Shown: positions 50,124 through 59,263, counted from the stretch's first letter. The stretch is DNA of 64,000 bases from Microterricola pindariensis (GCF_002936985.1 NZ_MPZN01000003.1:1-64000), one strand, 5' to 3'. The notes: generated from the letters alone by a model not told the origin. Program-made: numbers and translations.

Positions 50124-51803
50124 ATGCCCGGCGCCGGAGCCACCCGTGCCCGCTACCGCCGCATCCTCCGATTCGCCGGCTGGAACCTCGCGGTGACCTG
50201 GTGGTACGAGCTGCTCCTGCCGCGCATCGGGCTCGCCCGGGTCGCCGAGCGCACCCGGGCGACGCGGATGACGCGCGTCGCGCAGCGCTTCCATGTGCTC
50301 GCGGTGGAGCTCGGCGGGCTCATGATCAAGGTGGGCCAGTTCATGTCGTCGCGGCTGGACGTGCTGCCGCCCGAGATCACAAGCGAGCTGGAGGGGCTGC
50401 AAGACGAGGTGCCGCCCGTGCCGTTCCCGGCCATTCGGGCGCTCGCCGAGGTCGAGCTGGGTGTGCCGCTGGAGCGGGCGTTCGCGGCGATGGACGAGGT
50501 GCCGGTGGCCGCGGCATCCCTCGGTCAGGCCCACCGTGCCCGGCTCGCCGAGCTCGATGCCAGCGAGACCGGCCTCGACGGCGTCGTGGTCAAGGTGCAG
50601 CGGCCGGGCATCGACCAGATCGTCGACGTCGACCTGGCGGCGCTGCGCAAGGTGGGCGGCTGGCTCAGCCGGGTGCGCTTGGTCTCTGACCGTGTCGACA
50701 TGCCCGCCCTCGTCGAGGAGTTCGCGGCCACGAGCCTGGAGGAGATCGACTACCTGCACGAGGCCACGAGCGCCGAGCGCTTCGCCGCCGATTTCGCCGG
50801 AGACGCCCGGGTGGCGGTGCCCGCCGTGGTGTGGGAGCGCACCACCCGGCGCGTGCTCACCCTGGAGGACGTCACAGCGATCAAGATCACGGATGCCGTC
50901 GCGCTCCGCGAGGCCGGCATCGATCCGGCCGAGGTGGCCCCCGTCTTCGCGACCGTCATGTTCGACCAGCTGTTCGGCACCGGGTTCTTCCACGCCGACC
51001 CGCACCCGGGCAACATCTTCGTCACCCCGGCCGCAGACGGGGCGGGCGGGCGCCCGTGGAAGCTGACGTTCATCGACTTCGGCATGATGGGCGAGGTCTC
51101 CGCCGGCACGCGCAGCGGCCTGCGAAAGCTGCTCATCGCCGCGGCCTCCCGTGACGGCAAGGGGCTGGTGGACGCGATCCGCGAGGTGGGCGTGCTCGTG
51201 CCGTCGACCGACACCCGCGAACTCGAGCAGGCGATGGTGGCGCTCTTCGCCCGCTTCGGCGGCATGGGCTTCGCCGAGCTGCGCGAGGTGGACCCGCGCG
51301 AGTTCCGCGACTTCGCCGTGCAGTTCGGCGACGTGGTGCGCTCGCTGCCGTTCCAACTGCCGGAGAACTTCCTGCTCATCATCCGGGCGATGTCGCTCAC
51401 CTCCGGGGTGTGCAGCGCGCTGGACCCCGACTTCAACGTCTGGGACTCCATCGAGCCGTACGCCGCGCAGCTGATCAGGGACGAGAGCGGCAACGTCGTC
51501 ACCGACCTCGGCAAACAGGCCCTGGAGGTCGCGGGGGTGGCCTGGCGCCTGCCGAAGCGCATGGATGCCGTCCTCACCCGCATCGAGGACGGGCAGGTGT
51601 CGGTGCAGAACCCGCACCTGGAGCGCCGGGTCGCCCGGCTGGAGCGCACCGCGCGGCGCCTGCTGGCCGCCGTGTTGTTCGCGGCGCTGCTCATCGCCGG
51701 CGCCGTGCTGCGCGCCGATGCGGCCGTGTTCGGCACGGTGCTGATGATCGGCTCGATCATCCCGCTGCTCTTCGCCCTGTTCGGCGGCGGGCGCGGACGC
51801 TGA
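50124..51803 (+). CDS. ABC1/UbiB (AarF)-family atypical kinase
   Basis: Protein kinase-like ATPase of 559 residues. Family hallmarks are the KxGQ motif in MIKVGQFMSSR (about 64-74), the AAASLGQ ATP loop (in place of the glycine-rich loop), VVVKVQRPG with the nucleotide lysine, HADPHPGNIF catalytic loop and IDFGMMG. Two C-terminal membrane helices (LLAAVLFAALLIAGAVL and VLMIGSIIPLLFALF) anchor it. Roles include quinone or lipid metabolism; actinobacteria here use menaquinone, so the exact role is open. ATG at 50124 with AGGGGGAG is preferred over GTG at 50094. Confidence 0.92.
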   Translation: MPGAGATRARYRRILRFAGWNLAVTWWYELLLPRIGLARVAERTRATRMTRVAQRFHVLAVELGGLMIKVGQFMSSRLDVLPPEITSELEGLQDEVPPVPFPAIRALAEVELGVPLERAFAAMDEVPVAAASLGQAHRARLAELDASETGLDGVVVKVQRPGIDQIVDVDLAALRKVGGWLSRVRLVSDRVDMPALVEEFAATSLEEIDYLHEATSAERFAADFAGDARVAVPAVVWERTTRRVLTLEDVTAIKITDAVALREAGIDPAEVAPVFATVMFDQLFGTGFFHADPHPGNIFVTPAADGAGGRPWKLTFIDFGMMGEVSAGTRSGLRKLLIAAASRDGKGLVDAIREVGVLVPSTDTRELEQAMVALFARFGGMGFAELREVDPREFRDFAVQFGDVVRSLPFQLPENFLLIIRAMSLTSGVCSALDPDFNVWDSIEPYAAQLIRDESGNVVTDLGKQALEVAGVAWRLPKRMDAVLTRIEDGQVSVQNPHLERRVARLERTARRLLAAVLFAALLIAGAVLRADAAVFGTVLMIGSIIPLLFALFGGGRGR

Positions 51804-51939
51804 CCGGTCGCTGTCTGGTCGCTGTGCGGCCGCAGCCCGAATCGCGCAGGATTCGAGAAGCGCATTCCTCTGCAGACCCGTAGCGTGTGGGTAGGCCGCA
51901 ACGGCCACCAAACAGCACCACCCGCAGAAGGAGCATCAC

Positions 51940-52380
51940 ATGGCTGAGAAGACCGCTGGACTCTCGCAGGAGGAGCGCGAGGCCGTCAAGCAGCGCGCCG
52001 CCGAGCTGCGCGCGGAGGCGAAGGCCGGCAAGACCCGCGCGGCAGGGGAGCAGGCCCTGCGCGAGGCGATCGCGGAGCTGCCGGCTGACGACCGCGCGCT
52101 CGCCGAGGGAATCGACCGGATCGTGACGGAGGTCGCTCCGCAGCTCATGCCGAAGACCTGGTACGGGTTCCCGGCGTACACCGACAGGGACGGGAAGGTG
52201 GTCGTGTTCTTCAAGCCCGCCTCGAAGTACACCAGCCGCTATGCGACCCTCGGCTTCGAGGAGTCCGCCCAGCTCGATGACGGTGACCTCTGGGTGACCT
52301 CCTTCGCCGTTCTCGCGCTGACGCCGAAGACGGAGCAGACCATCACGGAGTACGTCCGCAGGGCAGCGGGCGGCAGCTGA
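51940..52380 (+). CDS. DUF1801-family protein
   Basis: Small protein of 146 residues. A charged helical N-terminus (about 1-45, LSQEEREAVKQRAAELRAE) precedes a DUF1801/YdhG-like domain: ITEVAP-like start, then MPKTWYGFPAYTDRDGKVVVFFKP and RYATLGFEESAQLDDGDLWVTSF. The family is related to frataxin-like folds; function in bacteria is not established. It is preceded by an AGAAGGAG ribosome-binding site and is apparently monocistronic. Confidence 0.85.
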   Translation: MAEKTAGLSQEEREAVKQRAAELRAEAKAGKTRAAGEQALREAIAELPADDRALAEGIDRIVTEVAPQLMPKTWYGFPAYTDRDGKVVVFFKPASKYTSRYATLGFEESAQLDDGDLWVTSFAVLALTPKTEQTITEYVRRAAGGS

Positions 52381-52387
52381 CCCGCAC

Positions 52388-52678
52388 TCAGCGGGGCCCG
52401 GATGCCGCTGGACGGTGGTCGTGCAGGCGCTGATCCATCGGCGCACCCTGCCCGCCGCGCACGGCAGCCGGCACGATTGTCGCCACCCAGGCGTCGGCCT
52501 CGCGTTGTGACCGCAGCCGAACGATCACGAGATGCGGGTGCAGGCGCTCGAGCTCGGGTATGCGCTGGCGGTAGACCCCTCTGGTGGCGATCGCCCAGCG
52601 AATGATGTGCTCGGGATCGGTGAAGATCGTCCAGGACCTCGGGCCGGGGCACCCAATCGGGGCCGTGGAAGAGGGCAT
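52388..52678 (-). other. unrecognised stretch, possible decayed or very short gene
   Basis: This fills most of the 417-base gap between the DUF1801 and GNAT genes. A 96-codon minus-strand frame from ATG at 52678 contains a protein-like stretch (TRGVYRQRIPELERLHPH, LVIVRLRSQREADAWVAT). The sequence just upstream looks more coding in another frame (EIDALFHGPDWVPRPEVLDD), with the change near 52615-52632, as though a frameshift had broken one gene. I recognise no family, and it may be non-coding. Confidence 0.25.
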
Positions 52679-52797
52679 CGATCTCGGTATGCGCGCCGCC
52701 TCCCTCGTGGCGCGGCCGGGCCGCGCGCGGTGCTCGCTGGCTCGGCTGCCCGTCGTCCGAGCGCGGTGTCGACCGGGCGGCCGAGTATCGTCGGAGG

Positions 52798-53295
52798 ATG
52801 CCCACCTTGCAGTTGTTGCGCGCGGATCATGCCCCGGCGGTACTCGCCTTCGAGCGGCAGAACCGTGCCTACTTCGGCGCCGCGGTGCCAGACCGCGGCG
52901 ACGGCTACTTCGCCGAGTACGCCGAACGCCATGCCGCACTGCTGGCCGAGCAGGCGAGCGGCGACGGCGCCTACTATGTGCTGGTCGACGAGGACGGCGC
53001 CGTGCTCGGCCGGTTCAACCTGGTGTTCACCGGCGACGGTGACGCCGAGCTCGGCTACCGGGTCGCGCAGCACGCCGCCGGACGCGGCCTGGCGACATCC
53101 GCGGTGCGGGAGCTCTGCCTGTTGGCAGCCAGCCGGCACGGCGCACGCTCGGTGGCCGCCTCGGCCGCCACCGAAAACGCCGCGTCGCAGAAGGTGCTCA
53201 CGAATGCGGGGTTCGTTGCGGTCGGGCCCGCGGACCCGGCCAGCCTCGGCGGCAGCCAGGGCACCCGGTACGAGCGCGGCCTCGAACCGTCCTGA
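52798..53295 (+). CDS. GNAT-family N-acetyltransferase
   Basis: Acetyl-CoA-dependent acetyltransferase of 165 residues in the RimJ/RimL-like subgroup. The acetyl-CoA loop is GYRVAQHAAGRGLATSAV (about 83-100), followed by the SVAASAATENAASQKVLTNAGF motif. N-terminal TLQLLRADHAPAVLAFERQN fits the family. Acts on an amine of a protein, antibiotic or metabolite; the target is unknown. ATG at 52798 follows GGAGG. Confidence 0.9.
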   Translation: MPTLQLLRADHAPAVLAFERQNRAYFGAAVPDRGDGYFAEYAERHAALLAEQASGDGAYYVLVDEDGAVLGRFNLVFTGDGDAELGYRVAQHAAGRGLATSAVRELCLLAASRHGARSVAASAATENAASQKVLTNAGFVAVGPADPASLGGSQGTRYERGLEPS

Positions 53296-53351
53296 GTGCG
53301 GCGGCCGCGCGCTGCAGCCCGGGCCGCGCCGAGCATCGCTACCCTGACCCC

Positions 53352-54674
53352 ATGGAGAACTTCGACACTGTCGTCATCGGCGCGGGCGTGTCCGGTTTGA
53401 CCGCCGCACGCGTGCTTGCCCAGGCCGGGCAGCGGGTACTCGTGCTCGAGGCGCGTGATCGCGTCGGCGGACGCACCTGGACCGACCGGGAGGACGGCCT
53501 CGCCACCGACCGCGGCGCCTCGTGGATCCACGGCATCGACGACAACCCGCTGACCCACCTGGTCGCGGCCATCGGCATGCGCACGGTGGAGTTCACCGTC
53601 GGCAGCTACCAGCCGGACGGCCGGCCCATCGCGTACTACGGGCCGGAGGGGGAGCGGCTGGACGATCAGCAAGTTCGGGCATTCGCCGCCGACATCCGCG
53701 AGGCCGACGCGCAGCTCGCGGTGGCCGTCGGGGCCTCCGTGCCGGGCGAGACCTACCTCGACGCGATCGAGGTCGCGCTGGCTCGGCTCGGTTGGGACGC
53801 GGAGAGAGCCGAGCGCGTCCGCGAGTTCTTGCGGCACCGCTCCGAGGAACAGTACGGGGTGTGGGCGGGCGACCTGGCCGCGCACGGCCTGGACGACGAC
53901 ACGATCGAGGGCGACGAGGTCGTGTTCCCCGACGGCTTCGACCGGCTCGCCGCGCACCTGGCCACCGGGCTCGACGTGCGGCTGGAGCAGGTGGTGACCC
54001 GCGTCGAGTGGACGCCGGAGGGTGTCACGGTCCGCTCAGAGCAGGGCGCCTTCATGGCGGACAGGGCGGTCGTCACGGTGCCGATCGGCGTGCTGCGCTC
54101 GGGCGACCTCGCCTTCGAGCCGGCGCTGCCCGAGTCGCTTGTCCGTGCGATCGGCTCTTTCCAGATGAACAACTTCGAGAAGGTGTTCCTGCGCTTCCCC
54201 ACCAAATTCTGGGATGACGGCGTCTACGCGATCCGCCAGCAGGGCGAGGCCAGTGCGTGGTGGCACTCCTGGTACGACCTCACGGCCCTGCACGGCGTGC
54301 CCACCCTGCTCACCTTCGCCGCCGGGCCGTGCGCCATCGAGACCCGCGACTGGCCCACCGGCCGCATCGTCGAGTCGGTGCTCGATGCCCTGCGCGGACT
54401 CTACGGGGATCGGGTCGAGACGCCAGAGCACGTGCTGATCACCGACTGGCGCGACGACCCGTTTGCGCAGGGTTCGTACGCGTACCTCAAGCCCGGCGGG
54501 AACGTCGAGGACCACGACGCGCTGGCCAGCCCCGTCGCCGGTGTGCTCCACCTCGCCGGGGAGGCGACCTGGAGCGAGGACCCGGCCACGGTCACGGCGG
54601 CGCTCCGATCCGGCCACCGGGCGGCCGAGAACATCCTCGGCCGCCCGGTGCCGTTCGGCGCGCTGGCCGGTTAG
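53352..54674 (+). CDS. flavin-containing amine oxidase (polyamine-oxidase-like)
   Basis: FAD amine oxidase of 440 residues. The dinucleotide motif TVVIGAGVSGLTAARVLAQAG is at 5-25, then LEARDRVGGRTWTD (34-47), the RGASWIHG segment typical of polyamine and lysine-specific oxidases, and the C-terminal FAD motif LHLAGEATWSEDPATVTAALRSG. Polyamines or aromatic amines would be oxidised to aldehydes with H2O2. It is convergent with the hydrolase gene, overlapping by four bases. Confidence 0.92.
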   Translation: MENFDTVVIGAGVSGLTAARVLAQAGQRVLVLEARDRVGGRTWTDREDGLATDRGASWIHGIDDNPLTHLVAAIGMRTVEFTVGSYQPDGRPIAYYGPEGERLDDQQVRAFAADIREADAQLAVAVGASVPGETYLDAIEVALARLGWDAERAERVREFLRHRSEEQYGVWAGDLAAHGLDDDTIEGDEVVFPDGFDRLAAHLATGLDVRLEQVVTRVEWTPEGVTVRSEQGAFMADRAVVTVPIGVLRSGDLAFEPALPESLVRAIGSFQMNNFEKVFLRFPTKFWDDGVYAIRQQGEASAWWHSWYDLTALHGVPTLLTFAAGPCAIETRDWPTGRIVESVLDALRGLYGDRVETPEHVLITDWRDDPFAQGSYAYLKPGGNVEDHDALASPVAGVLHLAGEATWSEDPATVTAALRSGHRAAENILGRPVPFGALAG

Positions 54675-55606
54675 GGCAGCTCAGACAGGAACCGCGCGGT
54701 GTCCCGGGCGATCTCCGGCGACAGGGTGTGGTGCAGGTAGTGCCCGCCGTCGAGGAAGACGACCTCACCATGGTCGACGCTCTGCGCCTGCTCGGTGTGC
54801 AGCTCGGCCCACGTTGCGATGTCGGGACTGTCCGCCTGCGCGAAGAGCAGCACAGGCAGGTCGTGCGGGAAGGTGGTGCCGAGGGCGGCGCCGAAGTTGG
54901 ATCCGATGTGCTCCGCCTCGTTCAGGTATGTGGGGGAGAGCGAGTTCTGGGCGGAGAGGACCAACATCTGCCCCTTGGTCTCCTCGTCGAAGGGAAGGCC
55001 GTCGTAGGGGTCGTTGAGCGAGTTCAGCACGCGTAGGAGTCCGAGCGTCTGGAGGGCCTTGATCGTGTTGAGGGGGAGCTCTTCGTCCATGCCCGGTTGC
55101 CCGGGCACGCTGCTGTCGATGCCGACGAACGCGGTGACCTCGTCGCGGTAGGTGTTGGCGTACGCGATCCCGTAGATGCCCGCGATGGAGTGGCCCATCA
55201 GGGTGTACCGGTCGATGTCGAGGGCCTGCAGCGCCTCGTGCACCTCGCTCACGATGTTCTCGGTGGTGCGGGGCTTCTCCGTCTGGTCGCTGAGGCCATA
55301 GCCGAACGGCTCCACGGCCACGACCCGGTAGCTGGACTCCAACTGGGCGATGAGGGGTGTGAAGTCCAGTGCGGGGGCCGCCGTGCCGAAGCCGGGAAGC
55401 AGCACGATCGTCTCATCTCCGCTGCCGCTGACGAGCACATTCATCTGTTTGCCGTCAACGGGAACCAGCTGCCCGTAGCGCGGGAGATCCCGGGACTCGG
55501 CGTCCGTCGCGACCGCGTTCACGATTGTCGTCGTGGCCAGCACCAACGCGATGACCCCGACGATCGCGCCGATCGTGAGGAGTGAGATTCTGAGGATTTT
55601 CTTCAT
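54671..55606 (-). CDS. membrane-anchored alpha/beta hydrolase
   Basis: Hydrolase of 311 residues. The N-terminal KKILRISLLTIGAIVGVIALVLA is a signal anchor; the catalytic domain begins near 45 with VDGKQMNVLVSGSGDETIVLLPGFGTAAP, the nucleophile is in LMGHSIAGIYG and the last histidine in LDGGHYLHHT. The substrate is unknown. ATG at 55606 with GGAAG gives this export signal; the longer frame is rejected. It lies 73 bases downstream of the response-regulator/kinase pair start on the same strand, so may be a target of that pair. Confidence 0.85.
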   Translation of the reverse strand: MKKILRISLLTIGAIVGVIALVLATTTIVNAVATDAESRDLPRYGQLVPVDGKQMNVLVSGSGDETIVLLPGFGTAAPALDFTPLIAQLESSYRVVAVEPFGYGLSDQTEKPRTTENIVSEVHEALQALDIDRYTLMGHSIAGIYGIAYANTYRDEVTAFVGIDSSVPGQPGMDEELPLNTIKALQTLGLLRVLNSLNDPYDGLPFDEETKGQMLVLSAQNSLSPTYLNEAEHIGSNFGAALGTTFPHDLPVLLFAQADSPDIATWAELHTEQAQSVDHGEVVFLDGGHYLHHTLSPEIARDTARFLSELP

Positions 55607-55679
55607 TTTCTTCCGTTTCTGGGGTTGGAGAAGGAACCGGTGTCGGCCTCGTGGGCCCACCGGCAGAGGGGGTGGGAAG

Positions 55680-56366
55680 CTAGATGACGCCGCTGCGGAA
55701 CGCGAAGACGACGGCCTGCACCCTGTCGCGCATGCCGAGTTTCTGCAGGATGCGGCCGACATGCGTCTTCACGGTGGACTCGGAGAGCCACAGCTGCTGG
55801 GCGATCTCGGCGTTCGAGAGCCCGAGCACGAGGGCGTCGAACACCTCGCGCTCGCGGTCGGTGAGGGCCCGCAGGCGTTCCAGCGCCGCGAGCCGCTCGG
55901 ACTCCCGCTGCGTCCGCTCTGCGGCATCCGGCACCTGCGTGAGCTCGCCATAGCGGCGCAGCAGCTCCGAGGTGACCCGGGGAGCCAGCACGGCATCGCC
56001 GGCGGCGACGGCGCGCACGGCCGCCAGGATGTCGTCGCTCTCGGAGTCCTTGAGCAGGAACCCGCTGGCGCCGGCCTCCAGCCCGCCGAACGCGTAGGCA
56101 TCGATGTCGAAGGTGGTGAGGATGATCACCCGGCTGCCGCCGCTGCTCGCCGTGATCGCCCGTGTCGCCTCGATGCCGTCCATGCGAGGCATCTGCACGT
56201 CCATCAGCACGATGTCGGGGGTCACCGCCGCGGCGAGCGCCACCGCCTCGATGCCATCGGACGCCTCACCGACCACCTCGATGCCGGCCGCCGCACCCAA
56301 AACCATGGCCAGCCCGGTGCGGATGAGCGCCTGGTCATCGGCGATCAACACTCGGATGGCCGTCAT
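55680..56366 (-). CDS. two-component response regulator, NarL/LuxR type
   Basis: DNA-binding response regulator of 228 residues. Receiver domain 1-120 with acidic pocket Asp10-Asp11 and phosphorylation site Asp56 (VLMDVQMPRMDG), then a linker and a LuxR-type helix-turn-helix at about 160-222 (LTDREREVFDALVLGLSNAEIAQQLWLSESTVKTHVGRIL, broken at family motifs). ATG at 56366 overlaps the kinase stop by four bases, so regulator and kinase are co-translated. Target genes are not evident; the adjacent hydrolase is a candidate. Confidence 0.93.
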   Translation of the reverse strand: MTAIRVLIADDQALIRTGLAMVLGAAAGIEVVGEASDGIEAVALAAAVTPDIVLMDVQMPRMDGIEATRAITASSGGSRVIILTTFDIDAYAFGGLEAGASGFLLKDSESDDILAAVRAVAAGDAVLAPRVTSELLRRYGELTQVPDAAERTQRESERLAALERLRALTDREREVFDALVLGLSNAEIAQQLWLSESTVKTHVGRILQKLGMRDRVQAVVFAFRSGVI

Positions 56367-57553
56367 CGGCCTGCCCCCGGGAGGATCAGTCGCACGGCCC
56401 ACCGGCCGGCGCCGTCCGGTGCGGCCGCGAGGGTGCCGCCGTACAGTGCAGCCCGCTCGCGCATGCCGACCAAGCCCCTGCCCACGTGACCACTGTTCGG
56501 GGCCTCGGCTGGCGCGCCGTCGTTCACCGCCGTGACGCTCACATCGTCATCGATCTGCACCAGCACATCCACTGTCGTCGGCGAGGAGGCGTGCCGCAGC
56601 GCGTTGGTCAGCGCCTCCTGCACAACGCGGAACACGGCGACCTGCACTCCGGACTGCGGCGGGGCGTCGCCGATCACGGTGAGGCTGACCGGCAGGCCGA
56701 CGCCGCGGTAGACCTCGACCAGCCGGGGCAGGTCGTCAAACCCGGTGCCCGACTGCGCGCAGGTGGATCCGGGCGTCGACTCGAGCACGCCGATGACCCG
56801 GCGCATCTCGGTGAGCGAGGAGCGGGCGACGGTGCCCAGCTGGGCGATCGCCTCCCTGGCGCGCTCCGGCTCCCCGTCGAAGACGGCGTTCGCACCGTCG
56901 GCCAGCCGCACGATCACCGACAGCGAGTGCGACACGATGTCGTGCACGTCGCGGGCGATGCGGGACCGCTCGGCGAGTGCGGCCAGCTGCGCCTGTTGAT
57001 CGCGCTCGCGCTCCAGGTGCCGGGCGTGCTCGAGCAAGCCCTTGATGTAGCGGCGACGATTGCCCGTGCTCTGGCCCCAGAACAACGCCACCAGCAAGAC
57101 CAGCAGGCCGGTCACCGCGTAGGCGAGGACATCGCCGATGCGGGAGCTGCCGAGGGCCGGGAGTGCCGGCGGGGGATCGATCCACAGGTACGTGACGCTG
57201 ACCGTGACGGTCACAGCGGCGGATGCCGCGGCAGCCAGCCACGCGTTCCTCACCGAGTCATACACGGCGACCGCGAACGCGCAGTAGGCGGCGGCCAGGT
57301 TGAGCAGGTCGGGGCTGACCAGGACCAGCGGCAGGGTGAGGACGAAGGTGACCCAGAACGCGACCAGCGGGCGGCGGCGGCGGAAGCCGAAGAGAACAAC
57401 GGCGACGGCGAGCACGATGCCCGCGAAGGCCACGCCGGCGGCCCAGCCGAAACGTGGGGACAGCGTCGTGATCACCAGCGCCGGCACAGTCATGATCACC
57501 CAGCTCAGGGCGACCAGCGCGTCGACGACGCGCGGGCGGGTGAGCAGCAACAT
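56363..57553 (-). CDS. sensor histidine kinase, HisKA_3 (NarL-partner) type
   Basis: Sensor kinase of 396 residues. The N-terminal part has about five to six membrane helices (about 10-165) with little extracellular sequence, suggesting sensing within the membrane. The HisKA_3 dimerisation helix has His204 in RSRIARDVHDIVSHSLSVIV, and the HATPase domain follows (VVQEALTNALRHASSPT; GRGLVGMRERAALYGGTL). Partner of the response regulator with which it overlaps. It resembles DesK/LiaS-type sensors of membrane or cell-wall stress; the signal is unknown. Confidence 0.93.
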   Translation of the reverse strand: MLLLTRPRVVDALVALSWVIMTVPALVITTLSPRFGWAAGVAFAGIVLAVAVVLFGFRRRRPLVAFWVTFVLTLPLVLVSPDLLNLAAAYCAFAVAVYDSVRNAWLAAAASAAVTVTVSVTYLWIDPPPALPALGSSRIGDVLAYAVTGLLVLLVALFWGQSTGNRRRYIKGLLEHARHLERERDQQAQLAALAERSRIARDVHDIVSHSLSVIVRLADGANAVFDGEPERAREAIAQLGTVARSSLTEMRRVIGVLESTPGSTCAQSGTGFDDLPRLVEVYRGVGLPVSLTVIGDAPPQSGVQVAVFRVVQEALTNALRHASSPTTVDVLVQIDDDVSVTAVNDGAPAEAPNSGHVGRGLVGMRERAALYGGTLAAAPDGAGRWAVRLILPGAGR

Positions 57554-57790
57554 GGGGCGGGGGAGTCCTTCGATCGGCGTTCTTCGAGCGCTTTCACGCT
57601 ACGGGAGGGATCCTGGGCGGCGCGTCCTCCCGAGTGCCCATCTGCAGGGCCCGCGCATGGTCCGCAAGTACTACACGCGAGCTCGTCCGCGGCGGGAGCG
57701 CCCTGTGCGCGGAACGAGCCATGTCAGAGGATCGTCGTCGGGCTCGTGCCGCCGATCGTCATCCGGCGCCGGAGGGCGGGCGCTCGAGCG

Positions 57791-58477
57791 CTACTCGCCC
57801 GCGCGCCGGCCCACGATCTCGGCGATCCAGATCGGGGCATACGGCGAGGTGCAGTTCGGGGGAGTCGGGTAGTCCTTGAGCACTTCGAGGCGCTCGCCGA
57901 TCTCGAGCGCGCGCGGGCGGTACTCGGCGTGCGAGATCCCGATCTCCGCCAGGGTGTGGTTCATCTCCCACTGCAGCCGGTCGGGGGCTGCCTTCATCTC
58001 CGCCTCGACGACGTCGAGCAGGCCGGGCAGGTCGAGGCCGTCCGGCGTCTTCGCCACGCGCTCGGCGGTGAGCGCCCAGCCGGCGGCGGCCACGAGCTGG
58101 TCCGGGTCTGCGGACCAGGCCAGGCGCAGCGCCTCGGCGTGTGGGCTCTTCTTCACCACATAGTTCACGAGCCAGTCGATCACCTTCGGGGTGCGGGCCT
58201 CACGGATCATGGCGTCCAGCTCGGCAGCGGTGAACGACTTCGGTCGGCAGACCAGGATCGCCAGCAGCCGCGCCGCGCTGTCGCCGGAGTCCCAGAGCTC
58301 GAGCGCCAGCTCGTGGTCGGTCTTCAGCCGTTTGGCGACGGCGCGCAGCTTGCCGAGGTTCACCCCGTGGTCGTCGCCGTGGTTCGCGTTCACCTCGCGC
58401 ACCCGCGGCTCCTCGAGCGCGGCCAGCTCGGCCAACAGCTCGGCCACCCTCGCACTCTCCACCGTTGTCTGTGCCAC
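57791..58477 (-). CDS. AlkD-type DNA alkylation repair protein
   Basis: HEAT-like helical repeat protein of 228 residues of the DNA alkylation repair family (PF08713). The pattern of paired helices (LLAELAALEEPRVREVNANHGDDHGVNLGKLRAVAKRLK, ALELWDSGDSAARLLAILV, WLVNYVVKKSP) is typical, with WDSGDSAARLLA near the DNA-facing Asp/Arg positions. AlkD-type enzymes excise bulky N3 or N7 alkyl adducts. The C-terminus contains DYPTPPNCTSPYAPIWI, also conserved in many members of this group. Stand-alone; 237 bases to the kinase gene hold nothing recognisable. Confidence 0.85.
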   Translation of the reverse strand: MAQTTVESARVAELLAELAALEEPRVREVNANHGDDHGVNLGKLRAVAKRLKTDHELALELWDSGDSAARLLAILVCRPKSFTAAELDAMIREARTPKVIDWLVNYVVKKSPHAEALRLAWSADPDQLVAAAGWALTAERVAKTPDGLDLPGLLDVVEAEMKAAPDRLQWEMNHTLAEIGISHAEYRPRALEIGERLEVLKDYPTPPNCTSPYAPIWIAEIVGRRAGE

Positions 58478-58548
58478 GTCGGCGTCCTCTCGCTCGGTTC
58501 GCCGTTCAGCCTATGACGAACGGATGCCGCGGGGGCGACGCGGTGCGG

Positions 58549-59133
58549 CTAGCGCTCGCCCAAATATGCGTCGATGAGCGGGGCGACGGCGCGCTCGAGC
58601 GCGTCCTCCAAGGACGCCTCGCCCTCGGCATGGCTGGTCCAGTGCTGCGCGGCTGCGTACATCGCCGCGGACATTGTGGCGCTGAACACCGCGGGCATCG
58701 GGTCGTCGGGGTCGGTGCCGAGGCGCTCCACCACGAACTCCTCGATCACCGTGCGGTAGCGATGGCCGTAGCGCGCCGACTGGGCCGCGACATCCGCGTT
58801 CTCCTCGAGAAGCACCCAGAACAGCGTCAGCTCCTCGCGGGCGTTGGAGGGCAGCGGGCGCATCGTTCGCGCCGCCTGGGCGAGGACGGTGCCGGCGGGG
58901 ATGTCGTAGGGGGCATCGGCCAGGACATCGCGCAACCGCTCGAAGTTGCGCTCCTCGCCGTAGACGATCATGTCGGCCTTCGCCGGGAAGTAGGAGAACA
59001 GCGTGGTGCGGCTGATGCCACACTCCTTCGCGATCCGGGCGAGCGACGTCTCTGCGTAGCCGTCCTGGATGAACAGCTCGATCGCGGTGTCGCGGATCGC
59101 CCAGTGCGTCGTTGCCCGTGGTCTGCCGATCAT
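58549..59133 (-). CDS. TetR-family regulator, probable controller of the GMC oxidoreductase
   Basis: Regulator of 194 residues: helix-turn-helix at about 10-55 (IRDTAIELFIQDGYAETSLARIAKECGISRTTLFSYFPAK, broken at family motifs) and a helical C-terminal domain. The RTTLFSYFPAKADMI stretch resembles the MftR-like subgroup linked to mycofactocin genes, but no mycofactocin biosynthesis genes lie in this window. It is divergent from the GMC gene; a GAACA-G-TGTTC dyad lies in the promoter between them. Confidence 0.9.
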   Translation of the reverse strand: MIGRPRATTHWAIRDTAIELFIQDGYAETSLARIAKECGISRTTLFSYFPAKADMIVYGEERNFERLRDVLADAPYDIPAGTVLAQAARTMRPLPSNAREELTLFWVLLEENADVAAQSARYGHRYRTVIEEFVVERLGTDPDDPMPAVFSATMSAAMYAAAQHWTSHAEGEASLEDALERAVAPLIDAYLGER

Positions 59134-59170
59134 GGGACAACTCTGGCAGGAAATGCGCTCGAGCGGGGTG

Positions 59171-59199
59171 TTTACATTCTGAACAGTGTTCGGTTAGTC
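59171..59199. promoter_or_regulatory. GMC promoter with TetR operator in its spacer
   Basis: -35-like TTTACA at 59171-59176 and -10-like TTAGTC at 59194-59199, 17 bases apart. Inside the spacer lies the palindrome GAACA-G-TGTTC (59181-59191). A repressor bound here would block the oxidoreductase promoter; the TetR protein at 58549 is the obvious candidate. Confidence 0.5.
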
Positions 59200-59210
59200 T
59201 GGCCGCACGA

Positions 59211-59230
59211 GCCGGCTGCTTGCAGCCGGC
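59211..59230. other. perfect stem-loop in the GMC leader
   Basis: GCCGGCTGC / GCAGCCGGC, nine perfect pairs with a 2-base centre, in the mRNA leader 33 bases before the GTG start. Could be a leader hairpin or a second protein-binding dyad. Confidence 0.6.
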
Positions 59231-59263
59231 ATTTCTGGTTCAACGAAGAAACAGGAGTAACAC

